Positions 47,834 to 58,652 of a stretch of DNA of 64,000 nt are shown here, piece after piece (position 1 is the first letter of the stretch; the number at the start of each line of letters is the position of its first letter). The DNA is from Ensifer sp. PDNC004. GTDB lineage: Bacteria; Pseudomonadota; Alphaproteobacteria; Rhizobiales; Rhizobiaceae. Below the pieces are notes generated by a model. It was given only the letters and a program-made list of their open reading frames with translations, had not been told where the DNA came from and did not search any database. A program made the position numbers and the translations under genes. The stretch covers positions 2,108,001 to 2,172,000 of the forward strand of contig NZ_CP070353.1 of NCBI RefSeq assembly GCF_016919405.1, in the 5' to 3' direction.

Positions 47834-49651
47834 ATGAGACGTAAATTTCTGCATATGATGCGCGACGTACGCCTGTTGTCGCGGCTGCGGCGCCGCCATT
47901 TCCTGTGGCCGGCCGCAATCGGCGTCGGGCTTGCAGCCGGCTACAACGCCGTCCTGCCTCTGCTGATTTCGACCACGAACGTGCGTCCGACCGTAGAGCA
48001 CATGCTGGATGCCTGGTCCGGGGGCAAAAGCCGGATCGCCGGCAATCCCGAGATCAGCTTCTGGCCGGAACCGACGCTGACGCTCCGCTCGGCGACGATC
48101 GAAACGACGGACGGATCGTCCCGCAAGCTCGCGCATATCGGCAGCATAACCGCGACGTTCAGCCTATTCTCGGCGATCGACGGCACACCGGCGCTGCACG
48201 ATGTCCGGCTGGTCGAGCCGGTCGTGACGCTCGAGCGGCGCACGGACGGCACACTCAACTGGCAGCGGCCGCACTGGCTGAATACACCGGACGTGCAGGC
48301 CGCCGACAAGGATACGCCGTTCGGCGACATCACGGTCGAAAACGGCCGCCTGCAGATCATCGACCTCGTCACCAACCAGACGCGGGAATTTTCCGGCATA
48401 TCCGGAACAGTCTCCTGGCCGTCGTTCACCAAGCAGCTCAGCGCCCGGCTCTCCGGTACCCTTGCCGGACAGGTGGTGGCCTGGACGCTCGAATGCAACG
48501 AACCGCTGATGCTGCTGACCGGCCGCAACGCGGCGCTGAAGACGTCGCTATCCTCGGCGGCGCTCAATCTCTCGTTCGAAGGTAACGGCAATCTCTCCCA
48601 GACGCCGGCCGCGGCGGGACGATTGCAGGTTTCGACGGCCTCGTTGCAGGCCCTTGCCGCCTGGTACAGGGGCAAGGCGGCAGGCACGTTGCCGGACAGC
48701 GGCTTCAGCTTGAGTGCCAACGTCACCAGCGGCAAGGCCTCGCTGAAGCTCGACGAACTTCACCTGACGCTCGGCGGCGCCAATGCGACCGGCATCCTCG
48801 ACATCTCCACGCCGATCGACAATACCCACCGCGTCGAAGGCACGCTCGCCTTCGACCGCATCGATCTCAACGGACTTCAGCCGTTCATCGACCCGCTGGA
48901 GCCGGACGAACTCAGGCAACAACTCGGCGATGCGTTCATGCGCAGCTGGCGTGCCGATGTGCGGCTGTCGGCGCAGGAGGCGCTGGTCGGCCCGCTGCGG
49001 CTCGAAGATCTCGCCGCCGGGGTCATCTTCGATCACGGGCGCGCCTCCGTGAACGTCGCCGACAGCACCTATGCCAATGGCCGGCTCAGCGGGCGGCTCG
49101 CCGCTTCGGAAGAGGGTCTGGCCGGCGGCGGCAGGCTGGAACTGGTGCTGAAAAATGCCGACCTTGCTGCAGCCCTTGCAGACTTCGGCTTCACCGGCCC
49201 GATCCCAACCGGCCGGGGCAATGTCAATCTGGATCTTACGACGCAACACCCGTTCTGGCGCACGCAGGTGGCCGAGGCTTCCGGCCGCATCAGGCTTTCG
49301 CTTGCCAATGGCAATCTCACAGGCTTCGACGCAAATGCCTTTGCGAACCTTGTGCGGGCCGGCGAATTCTTTTCGCTGTCGCAGGCGAGCGACGGCAACT
49401 TCGCCTTCCAGACGGCGGACATCGAAGCCAACTTCGAGGAAGGATCGGCGCGGCTGAACCGGGCGCTCTTTGCCGGCCAGACCGGCAATCTCTCGGTCAA
49501 CGGCGTCATTCCCTATCGCAGCGGCAGCCTGGCGCTTGCCGGCACCTACATCGACACGCTGAACGCCGGGCAAAGGCTGCGTTTCTTCGTCGGCGGTTCC
49601 TGGCCGAATGCGGTGATCTCGCCCCTGTCGGTTCTCGGCGAACCCAACTGA
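47834..49651 (+). CDS. AsmA-family envelope protein
   Basis: A 605-residue protein with a basic cytoplasmic start, one membrane helix (FLWPAAIGVGLAAGYNAVLPLLI) and a long periplasmic AsmA-like repeat region (GNPEISFWPEPTLTLRSATIE near the start, then two half-domains with LDLTTQHPFW and a C-terminal NAVISPLSVLGEPN). The family links to outer-membrane lipid transport. It is monocistronic and divergent from the synthetase gene. Confidence 0.88.
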   Translation: MRRKFLHMMRDVRLLSRLRRRHFLWPAAIGVGLAAGYNAVLPLLISTTNVRPTVEHMLDAWSGGKSRIAGNPEISFWPEPTLTLRSATIETTDGSSRKLAHIGSITATFSLFSAIDGTPALHDVRLVEPVVTLERRTDGTLNWQRPHWLNTPDVQAADKDTPFGDITVENGRLQIIDLVTNQTREFSGISGTVSWPSFTKQLSARLSGTLAGQVVAWTLECNEPLMLLTGRNAALKTSLSSAALNLSFEGNGNLSQTPAAAGRLQVSTASLQALAAWYRGKAAGTLPDSGFSLSANVTSGKASLKLDELHLTLGGANATGILDISTPIDNTHRVEGTLAFDRIDLNGLQPFIDPLEPDELRQQLGDAFMRSWRADVRLSAQEALVGPLRLEDLAAGVIFDHGRASVNVADSTYANGRLSGRLAASEEGLAGGGRLELVLKNADLAAALADFGFTGPIPTGRGNVNLDLTTQHPFWRTQVAEASGRIRLSLANGNLTGFDANAFANLVRAGEFFSLSQASDGNFAFQTADIEANFEEGSARLNRALFAGQTGNLSVNGVIPYRSGSLALAGTYIDTLNAGQRLRFFVGGSWPNAVISPLSVLGEPN

Positions 49652-49717
49652 AAACGGCCGGTGTCAGGGACGCCGACCGCTGGTTTCATAAACCGGCCTT
49701 GGCGAAGGCTCAGCGGA

Positions 49718-50536
49718 TCAGGACTGGGCGAAGGCGGCCCGCTCGTCCCGCTCGCGTTGCGCCTCGCGCTGCTTGGTAACAATCGAGGCAACCACCACGC
49801 CGATCGCGACCACGCCAATGAGGATGGTGCAGATCGCGTTGATTTCCGGCGTCACGCCCAGCCGCACCTGGCTGTAGATCTTCATCGGCAGCGTCGTGGC
49901 GCCCGGTCCCGTGGTGAAGCTCGAGATCACCAGATCGTCCAGCGACAGCGTGAAGGCGAGAACCCAGCCGGAAAACACCGCGGGCGCGATGACCGGAAGG
50001 GTGATAGAGAAGAATGTCGTCACCGGCGTGGCGCCGAGATCCAGAGCCGCCTCTTCGATCGACCGGTCGAAGCTGAGCAAGCGCGACTGCACCACCACGG
50101 CAACGAAGCACATGGTGAAGGTGATGTGCGCCAGCGTGATCGTCCAGAAGCCGCGGTCGAGACCGATGGCAACGAACAGCAACAGCAACGACAGGCCGGT
50201 GATCACCTCGGGCATGACGAGCGGCGCATAGACCATGCCGGAAAACAGCATGCGGCCACGGAAGCGGGTGTAGCGGACGAGCGCCAAAGCCGCGAGCGTA
50301 CCGAGCACGGTGGCGAAGGTCGCCGAGATCAGCGCGACGCGGATCGTCACCCAGGCGGCATCGAGCAGCGCCTGGTTATGCCAGAGCTGCGCGTACCACT
50401 TGGTCGAAAAGCCGGCCCAAACGGTGACAAGCTTCGATTCATTGAAGGAGAAGACCACCAGAAGCACGATCGGCAGGTAGAGGAAGCCGAAGCCGAGCAC
50501 GATCGAGGCGATGTTGAAGCGTGACCAGTTGCCCAT
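49718..50536 (-). CDS. potI: Putrescine/spermidine ABC permease PotI
   Basis: A 272-residue permease with six helices. The start MGNWSRFNIASIVLGFGFLYLPIVLLVVFSFN and the EAA loop SIEEAALDLGATPVTTFFSITLPVIAP match PotI. It forms the channel with PotH. The stop of potH is three bases upstream. The last gene of the operon. Confidence 0.94.
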   Translation of the reverse strand: MGNWSRFNIASIVLGFGFLYLPIVLLVVFSFNESKLVTVWAGFSTKWYAQLWHNQALLDAAWVTIRVALISATFATVLGTLAALALVRYTRFRGRMLFSGMVYAPLVMPEVITGLSLLLLFVAIGLDRGFWTITLAHITFTMCFVAVVVQSRLLSFDRSIEEAALDLGATPVTTFFSITLPVIAPAVFSGWVLAFTLSLDDLVISSFTTGPGATTLPMKIYSQVRLGVTPEINAICTILIGVVAIGVVVASIVTKQREAQRERDERAAFAQS

Positions 50537-50539
50537 GTC

Positions 50540-51451
50540 CTACCTCCCCTCGCTGTCGGCTTTGGCCTGGGCGTTCTGGAAGTAGACGATCGGTAACACC
50601 AGGATCAGAAGCAGGATCGTCGCCACGGCCGAGGAAACCGGCCAGTCGCGGTTGGCGTTGAATTCGTTCCAGAGCGTCTTGCCGATCATCAACGTCTCCG
50701 AACCGCCGAGCAGGTCGGGGATAACGAATTCGCCGACGGCGGGGATGAAGACCAGCAGGCAGCCGGCGACGACGCCCGCCAGCGACATCGGGAATGTCAC
50801 GCGCCAGAAGGCGGTAAACGGCGTGCAGCCGAGGTCGAGTGCCGCCTCCGTCAAGGTGTGATCCATCTTCTCGAGCGACGAATAGATCGGCAGCACCATG
50901 AACGGCAGATAGGAATAGACGATGCCGATGTAGATCGCCCAATTGGTGTTGAGGATGATCAGCGGCTGGTCGATGACGTTGATGCTCAGCAGGAACTGGT
51001 TGAGCAACCCTTCGGGCTTCAGGATCGCGATCCAGGCGTAGACGCGGATCAGGAAGCTCGTCCAGAACGGCAGGATCACGAGCATCAGCAGCGTCGGGCG
51101 AATGGTCTTCGGCGCCTTCGCCATGCCGTAGGCGACCGGATAGGCGATCAGCAGCGTCAGCACGGTCGAAACCGCCGCGATGATGACGCTCGACACATAG
51201 GCGTTGAAGTAGAGGACATCCTCCGTCAGCCAGACGTAGTTGTCGAACGAGAACTCTTTCGCCTTTTCAAGGATGCCGGACAAGCCACCGAAGAGATCGA
51301 AGACCGGCGTATAGGGCGGCATCGCCACCGCCGTCTGCGACAGCGAGATACGGAAGACGATGAAGAACGGGATCAGGAAGAAAAACAGCAGCCAGGCATA
51401 GGGGATGATGATGACGAGGCGGCTGAAGAGGGCGGATGCGACACGGGTCAT
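50540..51451 (-). CDS. potH: Putrescine/spermidine ABC permease PotH
   Basis: A 303-residue permease. Opening IPYAWLLFFFLIPFFIVFRISLSQ, a large periplasmic loop, and the EAA loop TLTEAALDLGCTPFTAFWRVTFPMSLAG are typical of PotH. The four-base gaps to potG and potI support a single transcript. Confidence 0.94.
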   Translation of the reverse strand: MTRVASALFSRLVIIIPYAWLLFFFLIPFFIVFRISLSQTAVAMPPYTPVFDLFGGLSGILEKAKEFSFDNYVWLTEDVLYFNAYVSSVIIAAVSTVLTLLIAYPVAYGMAKAPKTIRPTLLMLVILPFWTSFLIRVYAWIAILKPEGLLNQFLLSINVIDQPLIILNTNWAIYIGIVYSYLPFMVLPIYSSLEKMDHTLTEAALDLGCTPFTAFWRVTFPMSLAGVVAGCLLVFIPAVGEFVIPDLLGGSETLMIGKTLWNEFNANRDWPVSSAVATILLLILVLPIVYFQNAQAKADSEGR

Positions 51452-51455
51452 GGCC

Positions 51456-52601
51456 TCAATCCTTCAGAACGACGCCGGCGTCTTCGCCGAAGGAAACCCA
51501 GACCTCCTGGTCGTAGCCGAGCGGATCCTCGACCGCGCGCACCGCATTCAGCGACGACGCCTTGATCACGCGTCCATCCTTCAGGCGCACGTGGAAGACG
51601 GTCATGTCGCCGAGATAGCCGATATCCCAGATCTCGCCCTGAACGGCGTTGACGGGCGCGTGGGCCGGCGCCTGACGGCTGACGCGGATCTTTTCCGGGC
51701 GGACGGCGACGGCCGACTTGCCGCCGGCAGCCGGCGTCTCGGGCGATGCCATGCGGATGGGGAAACCGTTGGTGCCTTCAAGGCGCACATAACCGCCCTC
51801 GGCCCCGGAGACCGCTCCTTCGAAAATGTTGACGTCGCCGATGAAGTCCGCGACGAAACGCGAGTTCGGCGCCTCGTAGATTTCGGCAGGGGTCGCCACC
51901 TGGATGACCTTGCCGTGGCTCATCACCGCGATGCGGTCGGCCATGGTCATCGCCTCTTCCTGGTCGTGGGTGACGACGACGAAGGTTAGGCCGAGTTCCT
52001 GCTGCAGATCCATCAGTTCGAACTGGGTTTCCTCGCGCAGCTTCTTGTCGAGCGCGCCGAGCGGTTCGTCGAGGAGCAGCACCTTCGGCCGCTTGGCGAG
52101 CGAGCGGGCAAGGGCGACACGCTGGCGCTGACCGCCCGACAACTGGTGCGGCTTGCGCTGGGAGAACTTTTCGAGCTTTACCAGCTTCAGCATCTGGGCG
52201 ACGCGCTCGGCAATATCCGCCTTCGGCATGCCATCCTGCTTCAGGCCGAAGGCGATGTTCTTCTCCACGTTCATATGCGGGAAGAGCGCGTAGGACTGGA
52301 ACATCATGTTGACCGGACGCCTGTAGGGCGGAATGCCGGCCAGGCTCTGCCCGTCGAGGATGATCTCGCCCGACGTCGGCTGTTCGAAGCCGGCGAGCAT
52401 GCGCAGAAGCGTCGACTTTCCGCAGCCGGACGCACCCAGAAGCGCAAAGAACTCGCGCGTGTAGATATCCAGCGAAAGGTCGTCGACGGCGGTGAAATCG
52501 CCGAACCGCTTGGTCACGTTCTTGAAGGAAATGAATGGCTTGGAAGCGGGATCCGCCCAAGGGGCAAAGGACCGCCGGATACTGCCGAGAGACTTCATCA
52601 T
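51456..52601 (-). CDS. potG: Putrescine/spermidine ABC ATPase PotG
   Basis: A 381-residue ATPase. Walker A GASGCGKST, signature LSGGQRQRVALARSL, Walker B VLLLDEPLGALD, and a C-terminal TOBE domain (about 290-381) characteristic of PotG/MalK-type subunits. It powers PotHI. An AATTGCCCGGA hairpin separates it from potF. Confidence 0.95.
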   Translation of the reverse strand: MMKSLGSIRRSFAPWADPASKPFISFKNVTKRFGDFTAVDDLSLDIYTREFFALLGASGCGKSTLLRMLAGFEQPTSGEIILDGQSLAGIPPYRRPVNMMFQSYALFPHMNVEKNIAFGLKQDGMPKADIAERVAQMLKLVKLEKFSQRKPHQLSGGQRQRVALARSLAKRPKVLLLDEPLGALDKKLREETQFELMDLQQELGLTFVVVTHDQEEAMTMADRIAVMSHGKVIQVATPAEIYEAPNSRFVADFIGDVNIFEGAVSGAEGGYVRLEGTNGFPIRMASPETPAAGGKSAVAVRPEKIRVSRQAPAHAPVNAVQGEIWDIGYLGDMTVFHVRLKDGRVIKASSLNAVRAVEDPLGYDQEVWVSFGEDAGVVLKD

Positions 52602-52657
52602 CTATCCCCGAATGATACAGCCGATGGGCACTCTCGTTTTCCCCGGTGCCCCCTTAA

Positions 52658-52694
52658 GAAAATTGCCCGGATTTTGAGGTCCGGGCAATTCGTT
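52658..52694 (-). terminator. Hairpin between potF and potG
   Basis: Eleven-bp perfect arms AATTGCCCGGA (52661-52671) and TCCGGGCAATT (52680-52690) with an 8-base loop, followed on the minus strand by TTCTT. It probably acts as an attenuator or message stabiliser after potF. Confidence 0.72.
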
Positions 52695-52702
52695 TTCCGC
52701 TC

Positions 52703-53797
52703 TTACTGGCCGGTTACGACCTTTGTCCAGAGTCGGGTCAACACCCTCTGTTCTTTCGCCTCGAAGGGCGTCACCGTGAACAGTTTCTGCATCACCTCGT
52801 CCGACGGATAGATGGCGCTGTCTTCCAAAACAGCCTTGTCAAGAAACTGCTGCGAGGCCTTGTTGCCGTTGGCGTAGAAGACGTAGTTCGATGCCTTGGC
52901 CACGACTTCGGGCTTCATCATGTAGTTGAGGAAGGCGTGCGCCTCCTCCACGTGCGGTGCATCAGCCGGGATCGCAAGCATGTCGAACCACATCTGCGCG
53001 CCCTGGGACGGGATCGCGTAGTCGACGGTCACACCGGCCTTGGCTTCGGCAGCACGGTCGCGGGCCTGGAAGACGTCGCCGGAAAAGCCGATTGCAAGGC
53101 AGATGTCGCCGTTGGCAAGCGCATTGATGTATTCCGACGAATGGAACTTGCGCACATTGGGACGGATACTCGCCAGCAGCTCAGCCGCCTTTTCCAGATC
53201 GGCAGCCTCGTGGCTATCCGGATTGAGGCCGAGATAGGCGAGCGCCGAAGGCATCACGTCGGTCGGGGAATCGAGGATGTGGATGCCGCAATCCTTGAAC
53301 TTCGCCGCCAGTTCCGGCTTGAAGATGACGTCCCAGTTGGGCTTCTCGTCGGTACCGAGGATCGCCTTCATCTTGTCGACGTTGTAGCCGATGCCGGTCG
53401 TGCCCCACATGTAGTCGATGGCATAGTCGTTGCCCGGATCGTACTTTGCCGTACGCTCCATGATCACGTCCCACATGTTGGAAAGGTTCGGCAGCTTCGA
53501 CTTGTCGAGCTTCTGGAACACGCCCGCGGCGATCTGCCGCTGCAGGAAGGTTGCCGTCGGCACCACCACGTCGTAGCCGGAGCCCCCGGCAAGCAGCTTC
53601 GTCTCCAGGATCTCGTTGCTGTCGAAGACGTCGTAGACGACCTTGATGCCGGTCTCCTTGGTGAAATCTTCCAGAATGCTGCTGTCGATATAGTCCGACC
53701 AGTTGTAGACGTTGACCACGCGCTCCTGCGCGGAGGCCAGCATGGTCGAGCCGGCCAGAACGGCTGCCGCCAGGGTTGTGACGATGAGCTTGGACAT
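52703..53797 (-). CDS. potF: Putrescine-binding periplasmic protein PotF
   Basis: A 364-residue polyamine-binding protein. The signal peptide MSKLIVTTLAAAVLAGSTMLASA is followed by VVNVYNWSDYIDSSILEDFTKETG, and the polyamine pocket WGTTGIGYN and SEYINALANGD regions match PotF/PotD. AGGGGAG precedes the ATG; a 13-residue extension was dropped. Polyamines feed growth and stress tolerance. Confidence 0.95.
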   Translation of the reverse strand: MSKLIVTTLAAAVLAGSTMLASAQERVVNVYNWSDYIDSSILEDFTKETGIKVVYDVFDSNEILETKLLAGGSGYDVVVPTATFLQRQIAAGVFQKLDKSKLPNLSNMWDVIMERTAKYDPGNDYAIDYMWGTTGIGYNVDKMKAILGTDEKPNWDVIFKPELAAKFKDCGIHILDSPTDVMPSALAYLGLNPDSHEAADLEKAAELLASIRPNVRKFHSSEYINALANGDICLAIGFSGDVFQARDRAAEAKAGVTVDYAIPSQGAQMWFDMLAIPADAPHVEEAHAFLNYMMKPEVVAKASNYVFYANGNKASQQFLDKAVLEDSAIYPSDEVMQKLFTVTPFEAKEQRVLTRLWTKVVTGQ

Positions 53798-54132
53798 ACA
53801 ACTCCCCTCTTGGTTTTTTCGTATCGGGCCCGGCACACCGGGACACCGTCCAATCCGCTTCGTTCAGGCCGGAGGTTAGGCATCTTTCTCGATAACCTCA
53901 AGCGCTTTCGTGCCGATAAGAAGCGCCGCCCTGTGGCCCCGTCAATTTCACAAGTCGAAGAAAAACGGGCACTTATGGCGGCTGGCTTCCAGCCTGCCGT
54001 CCTCGACCCGGCCGCGGCGGCACCGTTAACCATAGCTTTGCCGCCTCTGTACGGACCGCCATTTACGATTGATTAACCATGATCGCCATGCGATTTTCCC
54101 GACAGTAGCGGTGAAGGATCTCAGGTGTCGTC
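53798..54132. other. Intergenic region between potF and the desaturase gene
   Basis: 335 bases between divergent genes. It should hold both promoters. I see a TTGATTAACCATGATCG stretch near 54068 but no exact known operator, and no gene. Confidence 0.5.
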
Positions 54133-55101
54133 ATGGATGAGCAGGTCGTCGGCGGGAAAAGCCGCAGGATCGATCCGAAGCAGTTGAAGCGCCTGTCGGC
54201 GCTCGAGCCGCGAAAGGCCCTTGCGGCAATCGCATTCGACTGGGCGTTGATTGCATCAGCCATCGCCGTCAGCGAGTATTTCGGCAACCTCTTCGTCTAC
54301 CTCGTTGCCGTGGTGTTGATCGCCGGACGCATGCATGCGCTCGGCTGCATGATCCACGAGGCGGCGCACTACCGCATCATCCGCAACCGGAAAATCAGCG
54401 ACTGGATGAGCGACCTGCTGCTCGCCTGGCCAGTGCTGGCCACCGTCGACGGCTATCGCCAGAACCACCTCGCCCACCATCAGCATGCCAATACCGATGA
54501 GGATCCGGACTGGACGGCGAAGCTCGGCATGCCGCAATTCACCTTTCCGCAAAAGGTCGCGCGCGGCATCACGCAACTGCTCGGCTATCTCGTCGCGGTC
54601 AATTCGCTGCGCGACATGCTGCACATGGCCAAGCGCATGGGGAAGAACGATCGCTCGACGCTTCAGTACAAGCTGCTGCGAATCGGCTTCTACGTCGCCG
54701 CCGCCGCGATCTTCACGTTCTTCGGCATCTGGCGGGAAGTGGCGCTCTACTGGGTGGTGCCGTTCCTCACCTTCTTCTGTCTGTTCCTTTATATACGCAG
54801 CGTCGCCGAGCATTTCGGCAGCATTGATTATAGCGATGAACTGACGAGTTCACGCACGGTCTATCCGCATGCCTGGGAGAAGCTGTTCTTCGCACCCCAC
54901 AACATCAACTACCACCTGGAGCACCATCTCTATCCGGGCGTGCCGTTCTACAATTTGCCGGAACTGCACGCGATTTTGATGCGCAACAAGGCCTATGCCG
55001 ACAAGGCGCACATCACCCGCGGCTACACAACGGGACTGCCGGCAGAATGCTTCGCGGCGAATGCGCCGCTTCTGCCGAACCAGCACCCCGTCAGCTACTG
55101 A
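54133..55101 (+). CDS. Membrane fatty acid desaturase
   Basis: A 322-residue di-iron desaturase. Three histidine clusters are intact: HEAAHY (about residue 76), HLAHHQH (about 112-118) and HNINYHLEHHL (about 257). Several hydrophobic helices fall between them. It introduces a double bond in membrane or carotenoid-type lipids; the exact chain is unknown. Its stop overlaps the convergent aceA-regulator stop by seven bases. Confidence 0.92.
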   Translation: MDEQVVGGKSRRIDPKQLKRLSALEPRKALAAIAFDWALIASAIAVSEYFGNLFVYLVAVVLIAGRMHALGCMIHEAAHYRIIRNRKISDWMSDLLLAWPVLATVDGYRQNHLAHHQHANTDEDPDWTAKLGMPQFTFPQKVARGITQLLGYLVAVNSLRDMLHMAKRMGKNDRSTLQYKLLRIGFYVAAAAIFTFFGIWREVALYWVVPFLTFFCLFLYIRSVAEHFGSIDYSDELTSSRTVYPHAWEKLFFAPHNINYHLEHHLYPGVPFYNLPELHAILMRNKAYADKAHITRGYTTGLPAECFAANAPLLPNQHPVSY

Positions 55102-56504
55102 AAATCGAAAACGCTGAGTCCCGTCGCCATCTCGTCGAGCCCGAGCGGGCGGGTGACCGGCGGCTCGGCGCGCGCGAGACAGCCTTGGCGCTCGCAGAGC
55201 CGACAGGCGGCACCGATCGCGACTGCCGGCGGCAACGCGGATCCATAGACGGTCTCGTCGGCAACCGACGCCTCGCAGCCAAGAAGAAGCGCCGTACGCC
55301 GGACACGCTCATGGAACGCCGCCTGCGGCCCTTCCAGCGTGCGCGCCACCGTTAGGAACTCGGCACTGTCGGGCATTTCGACACAATCGACCAGGACCTG
55401 CCCCGGCACCGAGAAGGCGGCGTGGATATTGAGCTTCGGACAGCCACCACCGAATTTCGCCTGCGGAAAGCCCGATGCGCCGGCCCGCCGCAACCGGTGG
55501 CCAGCACTGTCGATCTCCATGAGGAAGAACGGCAGCCCTTGGGCACCGGGGCGCTGCAGCATGGTCAGCCGGTTGGCGGCCTGCTCGAACGAGACCTGGA
55601 AGCGGGCACGCAGGACATCGATGTCGTACTTCGCCCGCTGTGCGGCGGCAAGGAAAGCGGCATAGGGCATCATCAGGGCGTGCGCGCCGTAGCGCGCCAG
55701 CTCGAAGCGAGCGATGCGGCGCGCTTCCGCAGTCGAAAGCCTTAACATCCCAAGCTCCGCCGTTATCGCCTCATGACAGGCAATCGACACGGCCTCCATG
55801 GCGATCTCGCGCAACTGGTCGTAGGGCGACAGCCGCTCGGAGACGAAGAGGCGCATGGAGTGCCTGTCGAAGCGACGGCGCAGGTTCGGCATGGCGTGCA
55901 CCGGCAGGCTGCGCACGACGAGGCCGTGCTCCTTCTTCAGCCAGGTCTTGAGCGCGCCGATCAGATCGTCACCCGGCGACAGCGCCTCGTGGAAGGTTTC
56001 CGCCGCCGCCTCGATGCCGGCGAAATAATTCGGCCGCCCCTCGAAGGTCTCGCGCACCTCGTCCATCGGCAGCCGCGTGCCCGAAAGCGCCTCCATGTGC
56101 CCCTGCCCCGCCAGAAGGTCCGCCAGATCCTTGAGGCGTGAGGCCTGTTCGCGATAGGCGCGATAGAGCTTGACGACGCCGCCGGCGGCATTGGGGGCAG
56201 CTTCCGCCACCTCGATCAGCTCCTGCTCCCCCGGCAACTCCGCCGACAGCAGCGGATCGGCGAAAACCTCGCGCAATTGCGTGAGGCTGCCGCCGGTTTC
56301 GCCCTGCAATTCGTCGAGATCGACCTTGTAGACCGAGGCAAGCTTCAAAAGCAGTTGCACCGTCAGCGGTCGCTGGTTTCGCTCGATCAGATTGAGGTAG
56401 GACGGCGAGATGCCGAGCGCCTCGGCCATGGCCGTCTGGGTCAGCGACAGGCCATTGCGAATGCGCCTGACCCGCGGACCGGCAAAGATCTTGTTCTCAG
56501 CCAT
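55095..56504 (-). CDS. XRE-family regulator with ImmA/IrrE-type and DUF2083 domains
   Basis: A 469-residue short-chain fatty-acyl regulator (ScfR/RamB-like). The N-terminal Cro/C1 helix-turn-helix is LSLTQTAMAEALGISPSYLNLIERNQRPLT, followed by a DUF955-like metal region (about 220-300) and a cysteine-containing DUF2083 tail (CVEMPD, CEAS, CRLCERQGCLA). Homologues such as RamB control the glyoxylate and acetate pathways. It is divergent from aceA, with repeated TTTACA boxes between. It is probably the aceA regulator. Confidence 0.9.
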   Translation of the reverse strand: MAENKIFAGPRVRRIRNGLSLTQTAMAEALGISPSYLNLIERNQRPLTVQLLLKLASVYKVDLDELQGETGGSLTQLREVFADPLLSAELPGEQELIEVAEAAPNAAGGVVKLYRAYREQASRLKDLADLLAGQGHMEALSGTRLPMDEVRETFEGRPNYFAGIEAAAETFHEALSPGDDLIGALKTWLKKEHGLVVRSLPVHAMPNLRRRFDRHSMRLFVSERLSPYDQLREIAMEAVSIACHEAITAELGMLRLSTAEARRIARFELARYGAHALMMPYAAFLAAAQRAKYDIDVLRARFQVSFEQAANRLTMLQRPGAQGLPFFLMEIDSAGHRLRRAGASGFPQAKFGGGCPKLNIHAAFSVPGQVLVDCVEMPDSAEFLTVARTLEGPQAAFHERVRRTALLLGCEASVADETVYGSALPPAVAIGAACRLCERQGCLARAEPPVTRPLGLDEMATGLSVFDFQ

Positions 56505-56563
56505 TTGTAACTACCTTTACAATCCGTGTGACCCAGGGCGCTTTACATTTTTTACAAATTTAC
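56504..56563. promoter_or_regulatory. TTTACA/TGTAAA box cluster between regulator and aceA
   Basis: TTGTAA (56505-56510) with TTACAA (56517-56522) makes a palindrome overlapping the regulator start. TTTACA repeats follow at 56542 and 56551, and another TGTAAA lies near 56648. They are the obvious candidates for autoregulation and aceA control by the XRE protein. Confidence 0.6.
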
Positions 56564-56732
56564 TTCGCCACCCTGTCAAAGGCAAGACAAGATAACCCTT
56601 TTGATATCGCCAGTTCATTGTTTCCAATAGCCGAATACTGCAGCGCAATGTAAAAACTGTCACATGAACTCGAAACACAAAGCGCCGTACGACAAAAGTC
56701 GAATGGGTGTTTGATTTTGACAGGAGGAAGTA

Positions 56733-58022
<1,290 letters not shown>

Positions 58023-58143
58023 AAGCCCGGCGGGAGCGTGGCAATCCCTGCCCGCTGCGCTCCTGCCGACCCCTCGTAAGTGAAATGGATGCGGGCGGAA
58101 ATCCGCAAGCACGCTCCAGCCTCGAACCTCAAGGAGAAGTCCA

Positions 58144-58383
58144 ATGACAGTCCAGACACGCGTCAAGGAACGGGCCGAGGAACAGTCTTCGGCGATGACC
58201 CCGGACCAGCAGGCGGCAATCCGCATGGTCGCCAACGACCTGCATCGCCTCAACCAGTCCGTGATGAAGGCCGTCGATGCCGGCGTTTCGGTCGAACTCG
58301 TGCGCTCGGCTCGCCACCACGGCGGCGAAGGCAACTGGGGCGACTTGCTGATCCCGGTTATCGTCACCCAGGGCCGGCCATGA
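58144..58383 (+). CDS. Conserved small hypothetical protein downstream of aceA
   Basis: A 79-residue soluble protein (MTVQTRVKERAEEQSSAMTPDQQAAIRMVANDL...) of unknown function, mostly helical and ending in PVIVTQGRP. AAGGAGAAG precedes the ATG. It is 121 bases after aceA on the same strand and could be cotranscribed. Confidence 0.75.
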   Translation: MTVQTRVKERAEEQSSAMTPDQQAAIRMVANDLHRLNQSVMKAVDAGVSVELVRSARHHGGEGNWGDLLIPVIVTQGRP

Positions 58384-58652
58384 TGCTCGCCACAACGGTG
58401 TTTGGGGCGATTCTACTGTCGCCGCTACCGCTCCGCCACAAAGCTGTCGCCGCAGCGACAAAAGCAACCAAGGGTTGATTTTTTCGAAGACGATTGAAAG
58501 TGGGAGAAATTGGAATGGCCGGCGCTTTGCCGGCTATTCTGCGTTGTCAGGATGGTATCGCACGCAAGGAATGCTTGTCTCCGCTATTTCAGGTTGATCG
58601 AATCTGCGATGCCTGGCTATATTAGACATACCTGTCTTAGGCAAAGGCACGC

